From Pachysolen tannophilus NRRL Y-2460 (taxonomy: Eukaryota > Ascomycota > Pichiomycetes > Alaninales > Pachysolenaceae): a stretch of 64,000 nt of DNA. Positions within the stretch are counted from its first letter, which is position 1, and the number at the start of each line of letters is the position of its first letter. Below the pieces are notes generated by a model. The model was given only the letters and a program-made list of their open reading frames with translations. It had not been told where the DNA came from and did not search any database. The stretch is from NCBI GenBank assembly GCA_001661245.1, contig KV454016.1, positions 495,381 through 559,380 of the forward strand, read 5' to 3'. Positions 57,831 through 64,000 of this stretch are shown here, piece after piece. The position numbers and the translations under genes are program-made.

Positions 57831-59567
57831 ATGTCTCATGCAATTACGGTTCCGGAAGACGAAAAAGAATTTTATACACAATTATCAGAAATTAGAAATT
57901 ATCTTTCTATTTTGAAAAAAGATCATAAAAATTTTTTAAAATCTTCTGTTATTTCAGAAATTTATAATAAAGTTATAAGAATTGTTAAAAAATTGGATAA
58001 TCAAAGACTTTCAAAATTTCCAACAGAAACTGTTAGACAACCACCTCAACCGAATAGTTTAGATTATCTTATAGATGATATTTTCCAATTATTATCATTA
58101 TGTTTTATGGCTGTTGGTTTGACAAAGACAGCTCCAGCAACTTATGCTTCATTATCAACGGTTCAAAGATTATTGGAACATTTGGATGAAAGTGGTGTTT
58201 ATACAAATTTAGAACTTAATCCTATTCGTGAAAGGTTACAAGAAATTAGAAATATTATTAATATGGATTATGCAGAATTGGAAGATACAGAACAAGATTT
58301 ACAAGGTGTAAGACATGAAGATAATGGATTTGATGATGATGAAGTATTTGTAGCTCAACAACAAAAAGATGGAACAGAAATTGTATTGGCTAAAAAAGAT
58401 GAAAATAAATTATTAAGAAATAAATTAACTAAATGTGAAAGAAAACTTGATCTGTTAGTTAATAAAATTAATTCAATCCCAGAAAATTTACAACATATTT
58501 TAACTGAATTAATTACAATTAGAAGAACTTTAATGAATTTAATTACAAGAGCAGAAAATTTTGATCCTAAAGATTTAGAAAATTTAAGAAAAGAATTATC
58601 TAAAATTGAAAATTCAAAAGAATTGATTGATTATATTAGTAGTAGTACTTCTGAAACTTCTGAAGGGGGTTCAACAAAAAATCAAGTTTTAATTAATGGA
58701 TTATTAGATGATTGTCATAATTTAATAAGTGATTTATTAGCAAATAATGTTGAAAAAGTTGATGCTTCTTTAAAACCATTATATAATCAACTAATAGAAT
58801 TAAAGACAAATTTAGAAAATTTATTTGTTACTTGGCGTTGGACTTTAAGAGCAACTGATTTATTTTCATATCAAAAAACACTTCAAGATATTGATAATCG
58901 TAGGAAAAATGGATTTTTCGTTAATCCAGAAGGTGAATGTCCTGCAAAAGGTCAAGATATCTTGCTTTATTTACTTCGAAGATGTTATGCAATCATTTAT
59001 AAATTATTGGAAAGTTCAGAACCTGTTTCTGAAGCCCTTCAACCAATTCATAATCAATTATCTACTGTGAGAAGATGTCTCTTGGATGTAAAACGTATGG
59101 GTGGTATATCATCAATTAGAGAATTATATCCATATCAGATGAAATTGGCTAGTGTTGATAATTTAAGAGAAGATGGGAAATTTATGGTTGATGAACAAAT
59201 CCCTGAAGGCCAAGGAACTTTAAATGCATTATTAGCTGAATGTTTTGATATTGTACATGAGTTGAAAATAGAATATTATGAAAATGAAGAAAATAAAAAA
59301 GGTGAAGATGAGGATGATATTGCCGCTGAAGATGACAACTATGTGATAGAAACTACAAAATCTGGATCTCTGGATCGTCAAAATGACGATGATGATGACG
59401 ACGATGACGAAAACGATGCTGTAAATGACGTCGAAGGTGACGGCGATGGCGATGGAAACTATTACAGGGACTTTACGGACGACGGTTATGACTCTAACTT
59501 ACCTAGCTACGCTGCTAGTGTTAATGAAAGTGAGATTCCTACTGATGTAGAAAGATCAAAAAAATAA
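57831..59567 (+). CDS. CUB1: Cub1-like DUF2408 protein (YPL260W)
   Basis: The 578-residue protein starts at ATG 57831. It is helical and consists of two or three related segments, each with a LL-x-D-x-I/H-x-L pattern and YxxKL/LxxIDxxRxxG repeats (for example residues 345-370 and 430-450). This is the fungal DUF2408 (UPF0662) family. S. cerevisiae YPL260W is named CUB1 and linked to proteasome function and DNA damage, but its activity is not established. The C-terminus (about 485-578) is very acidic, with an Asp run encoded at 59385-59415. Length matches the family (551). Confidence 0.88.
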   Translation: MSHAITVPEDEKEFYTQLSEIRNYLSILKKDHKNFLKSSVISEIYNKVIRIVKKLDNQRLSKFPTETVRQPPQPNSLDYLIDDIFQLLSLCFMAVGLTKTAPATYASLSTVQRLLEHLDESGVYTNLELNPIRERLQEIRNIINMDYAELEDTEQDLQGVRHEDNGFDDDEVFVAQQQKDGTEIVLAKKDENKLLRNKLTKCERKLDLLVNKINSIPENLQHILTELITIRRTLMNLITRAENFDPKDLENLRKELSKIENSKELIDYISSSTSETSEGGSTKNQVLINGLLDDCHNLISDLLANNVEKVDASLKPLYNQLIELKTNLENLFVTWRWTLRATDLFSYQKTLQDIDNRRKNGFFVNPEGECPAKGQDILLYLLRRCYAIIYKLLESSEPVSEALQPIHNQLSTVRRCLLDVKRMGGISSIRELYPYQMKLASVDNLREDGKFMVDEQIPEGQGTLNALLAECFDIVHELKIEYYENEENKKGEDEDDIAAEDDNYVIETTKSGSLDRQNDDDDDDDDENDAVNDVEGDGDGDGNYYRDFTDDGYDSNLPSYAASVNESEIPTDVERSKK

Positions 59568-60568
59568 CCAAAAAAAAAAAAAAAAAAAAAAAAAAACTGC
59601 AGCTAATAAAAAATTTAATAATATTCAACAATTAATTTTTTTCTTTTATTCTTTTATTCTTTTATTTTACAATTTTGTTATTTGAGATGGAACTTCAATT
59701 ATTTTTTTTCTTTTTCTTCTTTTTTTCTTTTGGTAATGTTTATTTGAAGTAGAGATATGTATCTGGTTTGTGTGATTTGTGATTTATTTCCCTCCTTTTT
59801 TTTTAAAAAAAAAAAAATACTTTTTTCATTTAATTGTTTTGCATTGTTTTTATGTCCATTATGATTATGATTTCTTTTTTGTTTGTTTTAAGATTAACAT
59901 ACAGAATATTTTATATATGACGATTTTATTGTAGTTGTAGTCTGTCTGTCTAGTCAATAGTTGAAGCCACTAATGTACACGGCAGCCGCACAACTCCTAC
60001 TAATTAAGACATAAATATATATGTATATATATATATGTCAAGATAAGGAAGCGGAAACCCCCCGAAATCGCCACCTAAACTCTATATTATATCTTGAAAT
60101 ACACGGTTTCAATAGATAGAAGAAAAATCATGAAAGAATTTGAATCAGAAAACTTGTATTTTTTAGTATGATAAATAAATGATTATCTTTGTTTCTTCAC
60201 ATGCATTTGTATATATATATGTATGCATGCATAATTCTTTTTTTCCATTGCCTACCTTTTAAATTTGTCGGTTTTAAAGAATTGTTCACAAAAATTTTGC
60301 CGATAATCTAGATGGCTTATTACTAATAAAACCGTTGTAGTTGATCCTTTGATCCTCCTCCTACTGATTATTAGAGCTAAAATGTTTAAAAAAAAAAGTA
60401 GACTACACATAAAAGAGGAAGGCAAATAAATGAGGGTCGCCGCGTCCATGAGTTCATATTGAAGTTTTTCCAACCTAAATAACTATTGTTGGTGAAAACC
60501 TACGGCTTTCTAAAAATCCTGGAAATCATCTTATAATGATTAATAATAAGAGAACGATATTATAACTA
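59568..60568. promoter_or_regulatory. upstream region of the ABC transporter
   Basis: The spacer includes an A tract (about 59571-59596), AT runs near 60020-60036 and 60211-60222, and a TTACTAA sequence (60320-60326) matching the Yap1 site, as known for YCF1 in S. cerevisiae. A 64-residue frame on the minus strand near 60252-60443 was considered and rejected. Confidence 0.5.
60320..60326 (+). promoter_or_regulatory. Yap1-type site TTACTAA
   Basis: TTACTAA is a Yap response element. It is 243 bases before the upstream ATG (60569) of a glutathione-conjugate-type ABC transporter, a known class of Yap1 target. A chance match is possible. Confidence 0.4.
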
Positions 60569-60801
60569 ATGAGGCTCAGATTTATCTTCAAGCGAATTTT
60601 CTTATCGTTAAAAGTTAAAGTTGTAAGTTTAACGTGAATAATACCGCATTTTAAAATTTCCCTTTTAGGCCCAGAAAGATTTCCAGGACATAAAACTAAA
60701 TACAATTGGAGATAAGAAGTCTTGAATTAAATTTACTTGTTGATATTTTATTTATTTTAAAGAAATAGAACTTGCTAATTTTTTTTTTTTTTTTTTTATA
60801 G
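60569..60801 (+). other. probable 5' exon (60569-60622) and intron (60623-60801) of the ABC transporter
   Basis: The acceptor end is clear: GCTAAT at 60774-60779, a T tract, TATAG at 60797-60801, the same spacing as the other introns. The best donor is GTAAGT at 60623. The exon before it runs from ATG 60569 for 18 codons and joins in phase 0 to ACC ATC AGG ATG, so the protein would gain 21 residues starting MRLRFIFKRIF. If not spliced, the same ATG reads only 22 codons to a stop. A purely 5'-UTR intron is the alternative. Confidence 0.6.
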
Positions 60802-60810
60802 ACCATCAGG

Positions 60811-63800
60811 ATGCAGTCCATACTAAAGAGTGTACTATCTGGGGATGGTGATATTGAAGTATCATGGCTTCAGGATTCCAGGGCTTCATTTAACAACTCT
60901 TGTGCATCGATTTGGACACCGTTGGCTTCACCAGTTGAGAACTCTATTAACCCATGTTTTATTGGTTTGGTACTATTAGGATTAACACTTGTATTCAACC
61001 TAATAGTGATATGTCAGTTATTTCAAAAATTGGTTTCTAAGAAATATGGTTCTTTTTTGAAATTAAAGAGTTGTGGAATAAATCACTGGATCAGAATAAA
61101 TTTGGTAGTATTAGCAAGTTGTTTATATTTGATACTTTCTTTTGAAATTTTCCAAAATGTTGAAAATTTTAAAGATGTTCGGTTTTTGGGGACTTTGGTA
61201 ACAGGATTATCAATAATGTTTTTGTATTTGCCCTTACATACCATAGAAACTTCAAGATCAATTATTGCTAGTGGCTCTTTACTATATTTTTGGCCTTCTT
61301 GCTTTATTATTAACTTGATTATTGTCATTCAAGAATTTTGTAATGGTTATAGTTTTATTAATACAACTGACCAAGCTCTTGTAAAGACGATTGAACTACT
61401 TTTGTTGATTGTTAATATTCTGGTAATCATTTTAGAAGATTTTTACTATTCTTCAACAAGAGAATTGATTGAATATTACATGTTAAATGAGTTGGATATA
61501 CATACTCCAAATGCTATTTCTAGGATTACATTCACTTATATGGACCATTTGATTAAACATGGTTATAAGACAAAAAAAGTGACCGAGGATGATTTACCTG
61601 ATCCTCCAACATTCATCACTTCCCGACCATCATTTCTGAAGTTGAATAAATCATGGAATAATCAGAAATTGAAAAATCCTAAAAATCCTTCTTTAACCAT
61701 GGTTTTAGTTTCTTGCTTTGGTGTTCCAATTTTTTTCACTTTTGTTTTAGAATTGATACAAAACATTTTAAGTTTTGCTGAACCTCAACTTTTGAAATTA
61801 TTCATTGAATTTTTCAATGCAAAGGATAAACCTTTAATCATTGGTTTTTTCATCAGTGTGACAATGTTTGTTGTTTCAGTATTGGATACAATCATTTTCA
61901 ATGTCTTTTTCCTCAAATTATTGATGACGTCGTTATCTGCTAAATCTGGTTTAATGAGATTAATATACGATAAGGCTTTGCTTTTATCTCCAGAAGCCAA
62001 GAAAGAAAGAACTACAGGTGATATTGTGAACTTATTATCTGTGGATGTTGGTATAATTCAAACAATGCTTGAAGATATGCAATTTTTTGTGATTGCTCCA
62101 ATTAAATTTATTTTATGTTTAATCTCAATTTATTATTTATTAGGAAATGCTGTCTGGGGAGGTGTTTTAGCATTATTCATCATAATGCCTATAAACACTT
62201 ACTTAACCAATAAAATACGTATATATGAAACGCTACAAATGGATTTCAGAGATAAAAGAACAGGAATTGTGAATGAGATTTTATCTTCGATGAAAAGTAT
62301 CAAATTGTATGCTTGGGAGAAACCAATGTTGAAAAAATTAAATGATGTTAGAAATGGTCAGGAATTAAAGAATTTGAAGAAAATAAGCATTTTAAATGCA
62401 TTGATGCAGTTTACTTGGCATAGTATTACACTCTTGGTTAGTTGTTCCACTTTTCTAATATATGTCAAGGTTTTGAAAAAACCATTGACCCCAGATGTTG
62501 CTTTCCCAGCATTATCTTTATTTAGCTTGTTAAAAGATCCAATTTATGCATTACCAGCTTGTATTAAGCAGTTCATTGAATTTCGTATATCTTTGGGTAG
62601 AGTCTCGAGCTATTTAACTGCAGAAGAAATTAACGATGAAACAGTGAAGAAGTTATCAAAAGTTGTTCATTTAGGTGATCAGAGCATCACAATTTCAAAT
62701 GCTACATTTTTGTGGAACAATGTGAAAACTGATGACGGAGGTGAAGAACAAGATTTTTCTTTAAACAGTGTTGCTTTGAAAAACATTGAATATGATGCTA
62801 AAAAGGGTGAGCTTTCTTGTATTGTTGGTAAGGTCGGAGCTGGAAAGTCTACTTTTTTGAAATCTTTATTAGGAGAACTACCAATGGTACATGGTTCTGA
62901 TAAGTTTAAACCACCAATTCTAGAAGTTCATGGATCTATTGCTTATTGTCCTCAGGTAGCATGGATAATGAATGCTTCTATTAGGGAGAATATTTTATTT
63001 GGCCATAAATTTGAAGAAGATTTTTATGAATTAGCATTAGATGCATGTGATTTGAAGGAAGATTTAAAATCTTTACCAGATGGTGACGAAACAATGGTTG
63101 GTGAAAAGGGAATTGCGCTTTCTGGAGGACAAAAGGCAAGAATATCATTGTGCCGTGCCTTATATTCAAGAGCAGATATTTATATCTTGGATGATATCTT
63201 ATCTGCTGTTGATGCCCACGTAGGAGCAAAGATCACAAGAAAAGTACTAAGTAAAGATGGTTTACTAGCTTCCAAAACGAGAATTCTAGCGACTAACTCT
63301 GTTACTGTATTAAGTGGATCCGATAATATTGTATTGTTAGAAGGTGGTGAAATTATTGAAAGAGGTAGCTATCAGGAAGTTGTTGGAAATTCTGGTAGCA
63401 AATTATCTGGATTAATTAAAGAGTATGGTGCCAATGAGCAAGAGAAAATAAATTTACCTGAAAAGGAAAGTGATTTTTCAGTTGGCTCCAAAACTACATC
63501 GACAGATGGGTCTGAAGTAATTGCGGTTGATGAAATCGACGAAACTGATGATATTGAAATGTTAGCTGACAATTTAGGAACTCATCCGTTTAACTCAGGA
63601 AACCCCAATTCTATTGGTGGCTCACCTTTGGAAAGAATTGCAACTCATCAAACATTAAGGAGGGCTAGTGTAGTTACTTTATCAAAAGAAGTATCTCAAA
63701 AAAATAATAAAAAGAATATCATTACTGCTCAGAAGGAAGAGACAGCAGCAGCTGGGAAAGTCAAATTGGCAGTGTACATGTCATATGCAAAAGCATGCAA

Positions 63801-64000
63801 TATTGCTGGTGTTATTTGTTATCTCTCGATATTGTTAATAACTGGCTTTTCATCAATTTTAGAAAGCTTTTGGTTAAAATATTGGGCTGAAAATAATAGT
63901 CAAACTGGGGAAAACTCTAATAGTACATTTTTCCTTAGTATTTACCTGCTGTTAGGTATTACGACGGGTGTATTAACTGCTATCCACACTGCTATTATGT
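60811..64000 (+). CDS. BPT1: vacuolar ABC-C (MRP) transporter, Bpt1/Ycf1 type (3' part beyond window)
   Basis: Counting from ATG 60811, 1063 codons are visible and the frame is open at the right edge. Order: N-terminal TMD0 (about 40-210), linker, first six-helix core domain (about 285-600), first nucleotide-binding domain (about 640-860), regulatory linker, and the start of the second membrane domain (from about 985). NBD1 has Walker A GKVGAGKST (Lys679), signature LSGGQ (770-774) and Walker B YILDD (Asp794). LRRAS with Ser953 in the linker corresponds to the phosphorylated R-like region of Ycf1. NHVRN-like and MNASxRENILFGHKF blocks resemble Bpt1 most. It should export glutathione conjugates or bilirubin into the vacuole. 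The true start may be at 60569. Confidence 0.85.
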   Translation, partial: MQSILKSVLSGDGDIEVSWLQDSRASFNNSCASIWTPLASPVENSINPCFIGLVLLGLTLVFNLIVICQLFQKLVSKKYGSFLKLKSCGINHWIRINLVVLASCLYLILSFEIFQNVENFKDVRFLGTLVTGLSIMFLYLPLHTIETSRSIIASGSLLYFWPSCFIINLIIVIQEFCNGYSFINTTDQALVKTIELLLLIVNILVIILEDFYYSSTRELIEYYMLNELDIHTPNAISRITFTYMDHLIKHGYKTKKVTEDDLPDPPTFITSRPSFLKLNKSWNNQKLKNPKNPSLTMVLVSCFGVPIFFTFVLELIQNILSFAEPQLLKLFIEFFNAKDKPLIIGFFISVTMFVVSVLDTIIFNVFFLKLLMTSLSAKSGLMRLIYDKALLLSPEAKKERTTGDIVNLLSVDVGIIQTMLEDMQFFVIAPIKFILCLISIYYLLGNAVWGGVLALFIIMPINTYLTNKIRIYETLQMDFRDKRTGIVNEILSSMKSIKLYAWEKPMLKKLNDVRNGQELKNLKKISILNALMQFTWHSITLLVSCSTFLIYVKVLKKPLTPDVAFPALSLFSLLKDPIYALPACIKQFIEFRISLGRVSSYLTAEEINDETVKKLSKVVHLGDQSITISNATFLWNNVKTDDGGEEQDFSLNSVALKNIEYDAKKGELSCIVGKVGAGKSTFLKSLLGELPMVHGSDKFKPPILEVHGSIAYCPQVAWIMNASIRENILFGHKFEEDFYELALDACDLKEDLKSLPDGDETMVGEKGIALSGGQKARISLCRALYSRADIYILDDILSAVDAHVGAKITRKVLSKDGLLASKTRILATNSVTVLSGSDNIVLLEGGEIIERGSYQEVVGNSGSKLSGLIKEYGANEQEKINLPEKESDFSVGSKTTSTDGSEVIAVDEIDETDDIEMLADNLGTHPFNSGNPNSIGGSPLERIATHQTLRRASVVTLSKEVSQKNNKKNIITAQKEETAAAGKVKLAVYMSYAKACNIAGVICYLSILLITGFSSILESFWLKYWAENNSQTGENSNSTFFLSIYLLLGITTGVLTAIHTAIM

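Noticed and set aside
60252-60473. Minus-strand frame with one hydrophobic segment upstream of the ABC transporter
   Set aside because: It opens on TTG, would give about 64 residues from ATG, and lies in what is probably promoter sequence.

Overview
The window is nuclear DNA of a budding yeast (Saccharomycotina). It is AT-rich and gene-dense, with 29 recognisable protein genes and one tRNA gene in 64 kb. Almost every gene has a clear counterpart in Saccharomyces cerevisiae. Five introns have GTAWGW donors, CTAAY-type branch points 16-27 bases before the acceptor, and AG acceptors; a sixth is likely. Long poly(dA:dT) tracts and Asn/Gln homopolymers are common. I see no transposon, LTR, viral relic, CRISPR array or foreign island. 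I cannot name the species. The decoding of CTG is not settled by the few informative sites.

Layout. 0-8 kb, all minus strand: NGL2 (cut by the left edge), NAB3, a YML096W-type asparagine-synthetase-like gene, and CSM1. 8-17 kb: FIG4 converging on COX16, then ILV3 converging on PPM2/TYW4. At 17.3 kb lies an intron-bearing tRNA-Arg(ACG). 18-21 kb: an unrecognised Asn-rich protein and a 1.4-kb non-coding stretch. 21-38 kb: YCR087C-A-type zinc finger, MVD1, TRS23, RMI1, MET12, RAD1, GUS1, SWI1, MNN10. 38-47 kb: a 1.2-kb spacer with a dense GTCAC array, a YPL150W-type kinase, RNR2 and spliced MET7. 47-55 kb: YRB2, spliced EFM4, ARG5,6, and FIS1 with three introns. 55-64 kb: a WSC-family sensor, CUB1, and an ABC-C transporter (BPT1/YCF1 type) cut by the right edge.

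Two S. cerevisiae neighbourhoods are kept. RMI1-MET12-RAD1 is in the same order and orientation. YRB2-EFM4-FIS1 is also kept, with ARG5,6 lying between EFM4 and FIS1. TRS23 and MNN10, neighbours in S. cerevisiae, are 13 kb apart here. These contexts support the gene names.

The genes are housekeeping: RNA processing (NAB3, NGL2, PPM2), amino-acid and one-carbon metabolism (ILV3, ARG5,6, MET12, MET7, GUS1), DNA repair and dNTP supply (RAD1, RMI1, RNR2), membrane and wall (FIG4, TRS23, MNN10, WSC, ABC-C), mitochondria (COX16, FIS1) and chromatin/segregation (SWI1, CSM1). I found no obviously new multi-gene system. The best leads are the GTCAC array, the tRNA-Arg(ACG) intron, the tandem duplication in YRB2, the introns of FIS1 and the 5' intron of the ABC transporter.
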